Assembly: GCA_910576795.1 (NCBI GenBank)
Contig: CAJTIX010000012.1
Span: forward strand, 1 to 37,640
Reading direction: 5' to 3'
Source: an uncultured Bacilli bacterium
Lineage (GTDB): Bacteria > Bacillota_I > Bacilli_A > RF39 > UBA660
DNA length: 37,640 bases
Shown here one piece after another: positions 22,600 to 30,931 of this stretch. Position 1 is the stretch's first letter. Each line of letters begins with the position of its first letter. The position numbers were made by a program, and so were the translations under genes. The notes below the pieces were generated by a model. It saw nothing but the letters and a program-made list of their open reading frames with translations, did not search any database and had not been told where the DNA came from.

Positions 22600-23616
22600 T
22601 TAGTTGACATAGTTTTTCAAGTAGTCTAAAGCTTCATCAAAAGTACTTACACCTACAATTTCAATCTCATAATCCAAATCATGTTTCAGTTGCATTGCTT
22701 CCTCATAATTTTCTCCATTTGGAACAAAGAAAATATCAGCCTTTGATTTTTCAGCACCTTTTAATTTATAAGGAATACCTGCAATTGCGCCAACATTTCC
22801 TTCTCTATCAATGGTTCCTGTACCTACTATTTTTTTACCCTTTGTGATATCCTCTTCTATTAATTGATTGTAAATAGCAAGTGTCATCATAAGTCCTCCA
22901 GAAGGTCCTGATTCCGAAGATTTGAAATGGAAGGTAATGTTAGGATCCGTTTCAATTTCTTCCTTTTCAGTAATCATAAGTCCAATCATTTTATTATCTT
23001 GGTAGGCAATTAATGCCGCCTCTCTTTGCATTTCTTTTCCGTTCCGTAAAACTGTAAATTGTATGGTATCTCCTACTTTATAGGACTTGATAATTGGTTG
23101 TAATTCCGTTTTACTGGTAATGGTTTTGCCATTCACTTGAGTAATTTCATCCCCTACTTTTAGATTGGTTTCTGCAAGTTGATCAATATAAGTTACAAAT
23201 AACTGGGTATTTTTTTTATGGATTGTTTTTCCTGCTTTTTCAAAAGCAACAATAACTGCATTTTGGTTAGCTTCTTCTAGTTGTAAACGATCTCGAAAAT
23301 ACACATCTTTGATATCCTCATTTTCCATTACTACGTCACTTCTTTTAATGACATCCCAATCTTTTTTAAACTGTGAAATCAATAAAGTAGGAATTGTTGC
23401 TTTTAGTTCAGATACATAGGCCATGTGAAATGACCCAACAGAGGGATATCCCTCTTCTACTTCAATTCTAGAAGAAATATCGATTGTTCCTCCAGGTGTT
23501 TCAATGTAATATGGAAATTCATATGTGAATGTAATCAATAGTACAAAAAACAAAATAAACGCCTTACTATTTTCTTTTAGAATCTGTTTTATTTTTTGAA
23601 ATATTTGTTTGATCAT
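22600..23616 (-). CDS. ylbL: YlbL-family membrane PDZ-Lon serine protease
   Basis: This is a 338-residue membrane protease with one N-terminal helix (about 18-35), a PDZ domain (about 125-215, with VGDEITQVNGK) and a Lon-type proteolytic domain (about 228-338). The Ser-Lys dyad is complete: S239 in SGPSGG and K284 in IPYKLKGA, 45 residues apart as expected. In Bacillus this family degrades cell-division inhibitors after DNA damage. It is divergent from spoVV/ylbJ, echoing the ylbJ-ylbK-ylbL cluster of Bacillus. GAGAGGG precedes the ATG by seven bases. Confidence 0.92.
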   Translation of the reverse strand: MIKQIFQKIKQILKENSKAFILFFVLLITFTYEFPYYIETPGGTIDISSRIEVEEGYPSVGSFHMAYVSELKATIPTLLISQFKKDWDVIKRSDVVMENEDIKDVYFRDRLQLEEANQNAVIVAFEKAGKTIHKKNTQLFVTYIDQLAETNLKVGDEITQVNGKTITSKTELQPIIKSYKVGDTIQFTVLRNGKEMQREAALIAYQDNKMIGLMITEKEEIETDPNITFHFKSSESGPSGGLMMTLAIYNQLIEEDITKGKKIVGTGTIDREGNVGAIAGIPYKLKGAEKSKADIFFVPNGENYEEAMQLKHDLDYEIEIVGVSTFDEALDYLKNYVN

Positions 23617-23696
23617 AAATAAACCCTCTCTTTTTATTTTATGATTATCTTTTACGATTATATCATATAATGGAACCAGTAAGGAAGTGTTTTGTC

Positions 23697-24677
23697 ATGA
23701 AAAAGATGGTAACCAGTATTTTGATTTTATGCCTTTTATTATTTATTGCATTTGAAATATTAACGGAATCAAAAACCATTATGGAATCTGTTCAATTTTC
23801 TTTTCAAATTTGGCAAAATAATATTTTCCCTTCACTATTTCCCTTTTTTGTCTTATCAGAAATTTTAATTCATTATGGATTCGTGGAACTATTATCAGAG
23901 CTTTTTAAACCTTTGATGGCAAAGCTATTTTGTATGAATGGAGCTGCTTCTTTTGTTTTTTTTATGAGTTTAGTTTCTGGCTTTCCAAGCAATGCGAAAT
24001 ATACAAGAGAACTTTATTTGAAAGGAATGCTAAATGAGGAAGAAGCAACCAAGGTACTCACATTTACACACTTTTCCAATCCCCTTTTTATTTTAGGAAC
24101 GGTATCCCTTTTGTTTTTAAAAAATAAAGAAGTTGGTTTACTCATTTTATTTTGTCACTATATTACCAATATTATCATTGGACTTCTATTTCGAAATTAT
24201 AGTAAAAGTAAAAAAGAAAATAGTAAAGTTTCATTCAAACAAGCAATTTATGCGATGCATCAAAAACGAATACGAAATTCAAAAACATTTGGGCAAATGA
24301 TTACAACAGCTCTTTCCAATAGCATTCAAACATTATTATTGATACTAGGAACTGTTACAATGTTTTTAGTGATTACAACTATTATAGACAACAATTTGAA
24401 TTTAAATGCCTTATATCAAAGTACATTGAATGGTTTTATTGAAATGACACAAGGATTAAAATATGTAAGTATGTTAAGTATCCCTTTAAAAATCAAAAGT
24501 ATTTTGACGGTTATGATTTTATCTTTTGGGGGTTTAAGTGTGCATATGCAAGTGCTGAGTATCATTAGTGATACCAAAATAAAATACCTGCCTTTTTTTA
24601 CTGCACGTGTTTTACATAGTGCGATTGCGGGTATTTTGGTTTTTCTTTTATTTGATATTTGGACGATGTTTATCTAA
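23697..24677 (+). CDS. spoVV: Sporulation membrane protein SpoVV (YlbJ)
   Basis: This is a 326-residue, about eight-helix membrane protein of the nucleoside-transporter/FeoB-gate-like fold. YlbJ was renamed SpoVV because it moves dipicolinic acid across the outer forespore membrane in Bacillus. Family marks here are IFPSLFPFFVLSEILI, SLVSGFPSNAKYTRELY and THFSNPLFILGTV. The ATG at 23697 has AAGGAAG upstream; the ATG at 23670 lies within CATATAAT (23664-23671), which itself could be a SigA or SigE -10 element. The end overlaps the convergent prepilin gene by eight bases. Confidence 0.88.
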   Translation: MKKMVTSILILCLLLFIAFEILTESKTIMESVQFSFQIWQNNIFPSLFPFFVLSEILIHYGFVELLSELFKPLMAKLFCMNGAASFVFFMSLVSGFPSNAKYTRELYLKGMLNEEEATKVLTFTHFSNPLFILGTVSLLFLKNKEVGLLILFCHYITNIIIGLLFRNYSKSKKENSKVSFKQAIYAMHQKRIRNSKTFGQMITTALSNSIQTLLLILGTVTMFLVITTIIDNNLNLNALYQSTLNGFIEMTQGLKYVSMLSIPLKIKSILTVMILSFGGLSVHMQVLSIISDTKIKYLPFFTARVLHSAIAGILVFLLFDIWTMFI

Positions 24678-25233
24678 AGAAACTATATTTTTGATGTTGC
24701 TCTTCTGTAATATTATCTGGTTTTGGGAGTTTATTTGGAACTGATGTAGTTCCTGTATGATATTGATATAAGATATGAATTCCATAATCTTTTTCTAGTA
24801 ATTTATGTGTCACTGGTATATCGATTTTTAAAATAGCATTATCCATTGTGGTTTCAGTAATTTGGGCATTTTCATAAACTATAGTTTCCACTTGTCCAAT
24901 TATACTTCCATCTGTAAGTTTCCAAATATAATCATGATATTGAATACTATTGTTTTCTAGATTTAATGATAAATCATAACTGACTCCTGTTTGATAATTG
25001 AATTTAATACAAAAGTTACCACAACTTGTAATACTTTTTAATTTTAAATTTTGTAAATCTTCGTTGATTTTTTTGGTTAAAATTCCCTGTTTACTTAATA
25101 AAGTTGTCTGAAAATCTCCTTTGATATAAACCTCTCTTAAAGAAATGATAATTTGAAAAAGTAAAATAACAACAAGTGCAATTAAACTAAATGTGACAGT
25201 AATTTCAATCAGAGTAAATCCTCTTTTTTTCAT
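24670..25233 (-). CDS. Prepilin-like protein (type IV pilin/pseudopilin)
   Basis: This 187-residue protein has the class III leader MKKRG followed by FTLIEITVTFSLIALVV, giving a PilD cleavage site after G5, F at +1 and E at +5, and a long hydrophobic helix. The globular part has one nearby cysteine pair (SCGNFC, about 70-75). Size and form suit a minor pilin or pseudopilin of the PilW/ComG type. It lies 15 bases after the other prepilin gene in one operon. The processing enzyme is encoded at 6588-7385. Confidence 0.88.
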   Translation of the reverse strand: MKKRGFTLIEITVTFSLIALVVILLFQIIISLREVYIKGDFQTTLLSKQGILTKKINEDLQNLKLKSITSCGNFCIKFNYQTGVSYDLSLNLENNSIQYHDYIWKLTDGSIIGQVETIVYENAQITETTMDNAILKIDIPVTHKLLEKDYGIHILYQYHTGTTSVPNKLPKPDNITEEQHQKYSFFR

Positions 25234-25248
25234 TCTATCTTCCCCTTT

Positions 25249-25740
25249 CTATTGCATTTGCAAAGAAGCAACAGTTCCATCCAAAAATTCTATAATCAAT
25301 TTTTGTCCAGTTGGATTCGAATTGGATAAACCTAAAATATATTGATACATTTTTTCGCTAAAAGGATTGATTGTAGATTCTTTCAATTGTTTTTTCAGAT
25401 TGGTAGTATCACCATTGACCACAATTGCTTTTTTCACATTTGCCATCTGCATCAATTCCTTACAGTAAGTTGCTGAAGACATGGTAAAGGAACAAGTTTC
25501 AATTTCTATATATTCTTTTGTTTTTAAAGTCTCTGTAATATTAGTAATATCAATTTTTGATAAATAAGAATTGATATTTTGGACATAATAAAGTTCAGGA
25601 ATGGTATCTCTTTCAAAACTAATATCATAATTCTTTTTGATATTAGAAAATTGTACAAATAAATATACAAGAGTTCCAATCACAAATGTAGAAACCACTA
25701 ACGTTTCTGTCAGGGTAAATCCTTGTTTACTTTTTTTCAT
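25249..25740 (-). CDS. Prepilin-like protein (type IV pilin/pseudopilin)
   Basis: This 163-residue protein has the leader MKKSKQG and then FTLTETLVVSTFVIGTLVYL: cleavage after G7, E at +5, and a helix. The globular part contains two cysteines (ETCSFTMSSATYC). It is the first gene of the two-prepilin operon and is divergent from the assembly ATPase. It is probably a minor pilin, as no larger, abundant-type pilin is encoded in the window. Confidence 0.86.
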   Translation of the reverse strand: MKKSKQGFTLTETLVVSTFVIGTLVYLFVQFSNIKKNYDISFERDTIPELYYVQNINSYLSKIDITNITETLKTKEYIEIETCSFTMSSATYCKELMQMANVKKAIVVNGDTTNLKKQLKESTINPFSEKMYQYILGLSNSNPTGQKLIIEFLDGTVASLQMQ

Positions 25741-25757
25741 AAGTTAACTCCTTTTTA

Positions 25758-25786
25758 TTGTATTTATAACAAATATATTATATAAT
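25758..25786 (+). promoter_or_regulatory. Promoter of the pilus ATPase gene
   Basis: TTGTAT at 25758-25763 and TATAAT at 25781-25786 are 17 bases apart. The RNA would have a leader of about 60 bases. Confidence 0.55.
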
Positions 25787-25849
25787 AGTTTCAGGATAAA
25801 TACTAGTCCTAACTTGAATAAAAAGGAATAAAAAAAGGGGAAGTGAATC

Positions 25850-27376
25850 ATGTTAAAAAAATTTGATTTTGAAAAAATGCCAGTCGTCGAAATTGTAAAT
25901 GATATTTTAGTAGACGCCAGCAAAAGAGGAGCAAGTGATATTCACTTTGATCCACTTGAAAAATATATGAAAGTACGTATTCGTGTAGATGGTGCTTTAA
26001 TTGATTATGCGGAAGTACCAAATAATATAAAGAAAAATCTAGTAACACGTGTAAAAATTATATCTGGTATGAATATTACAGAATCTAGATTGCCACAAGA
26101 TGGTGCGATAAAAGCAACATTACAAGATGTCAATTTAGATTTACGTGTTTCTTGTTTACCTACTCTTGATGGTGAAAAAATCGTAATTCGTATTTTGGAT
26201 TATAGTATGAGTTCTAGCGGACTTGAAACTTTAGGATTTAGCGAGAAAAATTATCAAAAAGTCTTGAAAATGATTGCGATGCCAAATGGAATTATTTTAG
26301 TAACTGGAGCAACTGGTTCTGGTAAATCTACTACCGTATACTCTATTTTACAAAGACTGAATCGCGAAGATACAAATATTATCACAGTAGAAGACCCAAT
26401 TGAAATGAATATTGAAGGTGTTAACCAAGTTCAAACCAATAGTGAAATTGGACTTACCTTCGCAACAGCACTTCGTTCTATCTTACGTCAAGACCCAAAT
26501 GTTATTATGATTGGGGAAATTCGTGATACTGAAACAGCTCGTATTGCGGTGCGTGCTTCCATTACAGGACATATCGTACTATCTACTATTCACACCAATA
26601 GTTCATTAAATACCATTGAACGTTTACTCGATATGGAAGTAGAACGATATTTGCTAGCAAGTGCTTTAACTGGTATCATTTCACAAAAATTAGCTCGTCG
26701 TTTATGTCCACATTGCCGTGTTAAGAAAAAAACAAACCAATATGAAAAGGATCTATTCAAAAAGGTACTACATCGTGATATTGATGAAATCTATGCAACA
26801 GAAGGCTGTGAAGTATGTGGAAATGGATACAAAGGACGTATTGCGATTCAAGAAGTACTTTTAGTAAATCAAGAAATCAAAGATGCAATTAGTAGTAATT
26901 TACCAAAGGAAAAATTAAGAGAACTTGTGTATCGAGCTGATGTAACAACACTATTAGAAGATGGACTAGAAAAAGTAGCGGAAGGTCTTACTACTTTTGA
27001 AGAAGTATTAAAACTCATTGAACTTGAAAATGATGATCGTAAAGATAGTGGTTCTTATGACTTAAAATCTGCACTTGATTATACTTCTATCGCACAAGAA
27101 CAATCCCAACCACAATCTGAGAAACAACCATCATTTGTTGCTAATTATATAGAAGACTCTGTTCCAGAAAAATCTATTTGGGAAACAACTGAAATAGAAA
27201 AAGAATCTAAATTAGAAGATTTATTCAAAAAAGCAAAAAAGGATAATTCTTTAGAAGATTTTTTAAAGGAAACAAAAAAGAAACCAAACTTAGAAAATAA
27301 CAAAGAAGATGAACCATTGCAAGAGGATTACTCGCTTTCCTTAGACGATGATGACTTAATGAATATGGAATTTTAA
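25850..27376 (+). CDS. pilB: Type II/IV secretion-pilus assembly ATPase (GspE/PilB/ComGA family)
   Basis: This hexameric ATPase powers pilus or pseudopilus assembly. The usual long N-terminal N1 domain of PilB is missing: the protein begins at the N2 domain (about 8-120, with ASDIHFDP). Walker A GATGSGKST is at 153-161, the Asp box at about 177-190, Walker B VIMIGEIRD at 218-226 and the His box near STIHTN (245-250). A four-cysteine zinc site is present (C286, C289, C320, C323). After about residue 400 there is a roughly 108-residue acidic, low-complexity tail ending DDDDLMNMEF, which is not part of the standard family. AAGGGGAAG precedes the ATG. Confidence 0.94.
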   Translation: MLKKFDFEKMPVVEIVNDILVDASKRGASDIHFDPLEKYMKVRIRVDGALIDYAEVPNNIKKNLVTRVKIISGMNITESRLPQDGAIKATLQDVNLDLRVSCLPTLDGEKIVIRILDYSMSSSGLETLGFSEKNYQKVLKMIAMPNGIILVTGATGSGKSTTVYSILQRLNREDTNIITVEDPIEMNIEGVNQVQTNSEIGLTFATALRSILRQDPNVIMIGEIRDTETARIAVRASITGHIVLSTIHTNSSLNTIERLLDMEVERYLLASALTGIISQKLARRLCPHCRVKKKTNQYEKDLFKKVLHRDIDEIYATEGCEVCGNGYKGRIAIQEVLLVNQEIKDAISSNLPKEKLRELVYRADVTTLLEDGLEKVAEGLTTFEEVLKLIELENDDRKDSGSYDLKSALDYTSIAQEQSQPQSEKQPSFVANYIEDSVPEKSIWETTEIEKESKLEDLFKKAKKDNSLEDFLKETKKKPNLENNKEDEPLQEDYSLSLDDDDLMNMEF

Positions 27377-27398
27377 AAAAGAGCATTTGCTCTTTTTT
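27375..27398. terminator. Bidirectional terminator between the pilus ATPase gene and holA
   Basis: AAAAAAGAGC at 27375-27384 pairs perfectly with 27389-27398 around an ATTT loop. Confidence 0.85.
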
Positions 27399-28341
27399 AA
27401 ATACTTAAAATAAATAATTCTAATCCAATATTTTTATCTATTTTCCCACTTTTAATTTCATAATCTAAAAGTGCTAACTGTTTCATATAACTGAGTAATA
27501 TTGTTTCTTGAAAATGATGGCTTTTTTCTAAAGATAATTTAATTCGATACGGATGAACATTCAAAGAAGATGCAATATCTTTTTCAGAATAGCCTTTTTT
27601 ACTCAATTGTTTTGCTTGATACATCATCCGAAATTGATTCGCAAGCATTATAATGATTTTAATAGGTTCTTCTCCTAGCTTAATCATTTCTGTATAGCTT
27701 TCTAAGGCCTTCTCTTTATTTTTCACAACGATATTATCAATCAACGCAAAAATATCAATATCTACTGTTTTACAAGTAACATCTACAATATCTTTTCTGG
27801 TAATTTGTAAATCTTTATTTTTATAGGTTTTTAATTTTTCTATTTCTTGTTCTAAAATAGAAAGTTGATTTCCAACACGGTCAATCAAAAAGGATGCATC
27901 TTTTTCTTCAATTTGGTAAGGTTTTAACATAGACATCACATATGACTTTTGTTCTATTAAAGGAGCAAACTCTTTGATCACTCCCCTTTTTTTCAATTCA
28001 TTTACGATTTTTTTTCGCTTATCAATAGATTCTTTATTTATAATAAAAAATAAGTAGGTATCTTTATTTATATTTTGTAAATAGGAAAGCAATATATCCA
28101 CATCTTGTTCTGGAAATTTTTTATTTGTGGTTCCAGTAAATATATAACTATTTTCTACTATAATTGCCTTTTTTTCACCAAACAAAGACATTATAGAGGC
28201 ATCATCAATAATTTCCTTTAAGCTACTATTTTCTAAATCATATGTATTTTGATTCATAGCATCAATTTTTTCTTTTTTTAAAATGGATTCCAATTCTTTT
28301 TTGATCAAATAATATTCCAACCCATAAAACAAATAAATCAT
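27397..28341 (-). CDS. holA: DNA polymerase III subunit delta
   Basis: HolA is the clamp-loader subunit that opens the sliding clamp. It is an AAA+-like protein without a Walker A motif. The N-terminus MIYLFYGLEYYLIKKEL, the SLFGEKKAIIVEN block, the WNLI-like FALIDNIVVKNKEKAL stretch and the C-terminal collar domain all fit the family. It has 314 residues. The ATG at 28341 has AGGTGA upstream; the GTG at 28350 overlaps that site. It lies in the wider gpr-rpsT-holA neighbourhood known from Bacilli, here with other genes inserted between. Confidence 0.88.
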   Translation of the reverse strand: MIYLFYGLEYYLIKKELESILKKEKIDAMNQNTYDLENSSLKEIIDDASIMSLFGEKKAIIVENSYIFTGTTNKKFPEQDVDILLSYLQNINKDTYLFFIINKESIDKRKKIVNELKKRGVIKEFAPLIEQKSYVMSMLKPYQIEEKDASFLIDRVGNQLSILEQEIEKLKTYKNKDLQITRKDIVDVTCKTVDIDIFALIDNIVVKNKEKALESYTEMIKLGEEPIKIIIMLANQFRMMYQAKQLSKKGYSEKDIASSLNVHPYRIKLSLEKSHHFQETILLSYMKQLALLDYEIKSGKIDKNIGLELFILSI

Positions 28342-28377
28342 AAAGTTCACCTATTCCATTATACCAAAATTATGAAC

Positions 28378-28402
28378 TAAAAAAAAGCAATGAAATGCTT
28401 TT
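28378..28402 (-). terminator. Terminator of the flavin-module operon
   Basis: On the minus strand AAAAGCA (28402-28396) pairs with 28389-28383 and is followed by a T run. It lies just after the FMN-binding lipoprotein gene. Confidence 0.75.
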
Positions 28403-28411
28403 TATCCGAAA

Positions 28412-28903
28412 TCACTTTTTTGCCTGCGCTATTGCTTGGCTAATTGCCTCAATATAAGTATCAGCTGTTATGGTTACTCCACTGATTACATCCAAATCTA
28501 GCTTTGTTTTTGTATCATTTGACCATTTCACCCAATCTAGATTTTGTTCTTCCAATACTTTTTTTTCAATCGCTTCCACTTGTTCATACCATTCTGCACC
28601 ACCTGGAATGACACCAATATTTGCAGAAGTTTCTTTCATCGCATAATCATCATGTAAAGCCTTTTTGGTTGTAATTACCCCAGCATCCGTTTGATAAGTA
28701 GAATCAATATAACAACTTTCAATGTTACCATATTTTCCTACATAAATAGTAGCAGTCGTAACATATTGTTTTCCATAAGATTCATAAGGTACGACACCTG
28801 TATAAGTTCCTGTTTTATAAATTCCTTCCTTTTCTACCTTTTCACAACCACAAAAGAACAAACCCAAAAAAACAAGTACAGTGATTGATATCCATTTTTT
28901 CAT
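28412..28903 (-). CDS. FMN-binding domain lipoprotein
   Basis: This 163-residue protein has a lipoprotein signal peptide, MKKWISITVLVFLGLFFCGC, with the lipid-modified Cys near 20. The mature part is one FMN_bind domain: GTYTGVVPYESYGKQ, ATIYVGKYGNIESC, and the flavinylation-type motif DVISGVTITADTYIEAI, in which the Thr of SGVT or the following T would carry FMN attached by ApbE. It would act outside the membrane in electron transfer. The ATG at 28903 follows AGGAAGTG; the longer upstream frame has no ribosome site. ApbE is encoded in the same operon. Confidence 0.87.
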   Translation of the reverse strand: MKKWISITVLVFLGLFFCGCEKVEKEGIYKTGTYTGVVPYESYGKQYVTTATIYVGKYGNIESCYIDSTYQTDAGVITTKKALHDDYAMKETSANIGVIPGGAEWYEQVEAIEKKVLEEQNLDWVKWSNDTKTKLDLDVISGVTITADTYIEAISQAIAQAKK

Positions 28904-28950
28904 TGTAACACTTCCTATTCTTTTTCTATTATAACCAATTTTTATTATAT

Positions 28951-29448
28951 TTACAATCTTTTTCGAATGACACTCAAAGCCTCTTTTGCCAAATATCCAG
29001 TAATCGTTCCTGTAATCAAAGAACATAAAATCATCCAAGGTAAATAATAAATCAAATTTGGTATTTGAAGAAAAAAGAAGGCTGCAACTAATTGTCCAAT
29101 GCTATGAAAAATAGAACCCATAATACTTACACCTATAATAGATAGTTTGGTAGAATAAAATAAACTCATGATTCCCACACTAAAAAACATTCCTGTTATA
29201 CTAAAAAAGAAGGCGATACTAAAAAGTCCAGTTCTTAATATTCCCATAAGAAACACTCTTAAAAGCGCTACCAAAAAAGCCTCTTTTCTTCCATATAGAA
29301 AAAGGGTAATCACAATCATGATATTGGCAATGCCCAATTTCATTCCAGGAATCATACCACTGAATATTGGAAAAAGACTTTCTAAAATGCCCAGTAAAAT
29401 AGAAAGAGCAAGAAGCATAGATAAACATGTTAATTTTTGATACTCCAT
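28951..29448 (-). CDS. Gx transporter family / HppS-I-like membrane protein
   Basis: This 165-residue protein has five or six membrane helices and resembles the Gx transporter family (also labelled heptaprenyl diphosphate synthase component I), which has the fold of an ECF-type substrate-binding subunit. The segment GMIPGMKLGIANIMIVITLFLYG is typical. In many Firmicutes it lies beside NusG-II, ApbE and FMN-binding proteins. A role in quinone or flavin supply is inferred only from that context. The ATG at 29448 has AGGTGA upstream. Confidence 0.82.
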   Translation of the reverse strand: MEYQKLTCLSMLLALSILLGILESLFPIFSGMIPGMKLGIANIMIVITLFLYGRKEAFLVALLRVFLMGILRTGLFSIAFFFSITGMFFSVGIMSLFYSTKLSIIGVSIMGSIFHSIGQLVAAFFFLQIPNLIYYLPWMILCSLITGTITGYLAKEALSVIRKRL

Positions 29449-29453
29449 ATGAT

Positions 29454-29819
29454 TCACCTAACAATCGTATCGAATTTATTTTGTTCTTCAATTTGAATTA
29501 CAATTTGATTGGGTAAACAAACAATTGTTTCTGTACTTTTATGAATATAACCCTGCTTAGAACAGATATGTAGAGGACTATCTTCTTTTTTTACTCGAAT
29601 TTTGCCTTGATTTACTTCAATTACAACAGGACCATTTTTTCCCTCTACAACATATTCTTTTTGCTCATTTTTGGATAAATCTATTGTTTTTACAATCTCA
29701 TTTTGATAATACACCACTGCCATCTTGGCATCTGGTTGATGTACCATAGAAATGGCAAGAAAGAGTATTAATGTCACAAAGCCAATTCCAATAATTAGTT
29801 TGATATCATTTTTGTTCAT
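29454..29819 (-). CDS. NusG domain II-containing membrane-anchored protein
   Basis: This 121-residue protein has an N-terminal membrane anchor (about 7-26) and a NusG-II beta domain. Family marks are VVIEVNQGKIRVKKEDSPLHIC and TIVCLPNQIVIQIE, with two conserved cysteines. Such proteins lie in gene clusters with ApbE and RnfG-like FMN proteins, so a part in extracytosolic electron transfer is likely. The start lies inside the apbE 3' end (14-base overlap), suggesting coupling. Confidence 0.82.
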   Translation of the reverse strand: MNKNDIKLIIGIGFVTLILFLAISMVHQPDAKMAVVYYQNEIVKTIDLSKNEQKEYVVEGKNGPVVIEVNQGKIRVKKEDSPLHICSKQGYIHKSTETIVCLPNQIVIQIEEQNKFDTIVR

Positions 29820-30825
29820 ATTTATACATTCCTGATGAGGTAATAATTTGATTGTCATTGGTATACCAAATTGCTTCAGCATCAAAAGACTCTAACCAAA
29901 TTTTTCCTTCTTCTATAGGCATTAAAAATAAAATAGTAGATAATATATCCCCAAAACGACTATCTTCTGTAATTACTGTCACACTTTTCATGTAATTGGT
30001 AGGCATTAATGTATTTGGATCAATGATATGGTGATATCGTTTCCCCTCATACTCATAAAAACGTTCATAACCACCACTGGTAACTACACTGATATCTTTT
30101 CCATATACCACTTTATAAACTTCTCCTGTATCACTATTAGGATCTTCTATTCCAATCGAAAATTTGTCTTTATGGGAAGGAACACCAACTTTTACATTTC
30201 CACCTGCATTGATGACATAATTGGTAATACCAATTGATTCTAGATACTTTCCTACCATTTCTGTCGCATACCCTTTGGCAAGAGCCCCCAAATCAATATT
30301 GACATGTGTATTTTGCATTTGATAATTTTCAAGTAAAATAATATCTTCTATAGAAGCAGTATCACTAATTTTGAGTTCATCTAACGTTGGAACACCTTCT
30401 TGTTTGTCTCTATATTGTTTCCATACATCTAAAACGTTTCCCATACTGATATCAATTAAACCATTACTTTTAACATACCATTCTTTTCCATAAAGAATCA
30501 TATCGTAAAGTCTCGAATCTATAGTGAGAGTATCTGTCTTTAGTGAATTGTTATGAATGGTGTATAAATTGACCACTCCATCATAAGGTTGATTGCGGTC
30601 TGCAAGTTGATGATATTCCTTGTAAATTGTATCAATTTGTTCAAATGCTTGTTCTACTTTTTTAGAATCCTTTTCATATAATTTTACATAAATATAAGTA
30701 TCCATGTAAAAGAAATTTTGAATGTATTCTTTTTGGTCTTTTGGTTGTATTTGAATGAATACCAGTAAACCTACAGCTAAAATCAAAACGAGTATCCATA
30801 TTCCTTTATTGAATTTTTCTTGCAT
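29806..30825 (-). CDS. apbE: FAD:protein FMN transferase ApbE
   Basis: ApbE moves FMN from FAD onto a Thr of target proteins outside the membrane. This 339-residue protein has an N-terminal membrane anchor (about 8-25) without a lipobox Cys. It has the ApbE core motifs FYMDTYIYVKLY, DISMGNVLDVW, IDLGALAKGYATE, INAGGNVKVG, YHHIIDPNT and, for metal binding, GDILST. The ATG at 30825 follows GAAGGTAGAG. It is the first gene of an apbE-NusG-II-Gx-FMN lipoprotein operon, and the lipoprotein is its likely substrate. Confidence 0.94.
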   Translation of the reverse strand: MQEKFNKGIWILVLILAVGLLVFIQIQPKDQKEYIQNFFYMDTYIYVKLYEKDSKKVEQAFEQIDTIYKEYHQLADRNQPYDGVVNLYTIHNNSLKTDTLTIDSRLYDMILYGKEWYVKSNGLIDISMGNVLDVWKQYRDKQEGVPTLDELKISDTASIEDIILLENYQMQNTHVNIDLGALAKGYATEMVGKYLESIGITNYVINAGGNVKVGVPSHKDKFSIGIEDPNSDTGEVYKVVYGKDISVVTSGGYERFYEYEGKRYHHIIDPNTLMPTNYMKSVTVITEDSRFGDILSTILFLMPIEEGKIWLESFDAEAIWYTNDNQIITSSGMYKYEQK

Positions 30826-30856
30826 ATAATCTCTACCTTCTAATTTTCTTATTATC

Positions 30857-30885
30857 AGTTTACTATAATTTGTTATAAATTTCAA
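30857..30885 (-). promoter_or_regulatory. Promoter of the apbE operon
   Basis: On the minus strand TTGAAA (30885-30880) and TAAACT (30862-30857) are 17 bases apart. Confidence 0.55.
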
Positions 30886-30908
30886 GGAACATAAATCAAT
30901 TGAAAAAC

Positions 30909-30931
30909 AAAAAAGAAAGTAAATTACTTTC
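30909..30931 (-). terminator. Glycosyltransferase gene terminator
   Basis: GAAAGTAA (30931-30924 on the minus strand) pairs with 30922-30915 around one base and is followed by a T run. The stem includes the stop codon. Confidence 0.75.
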
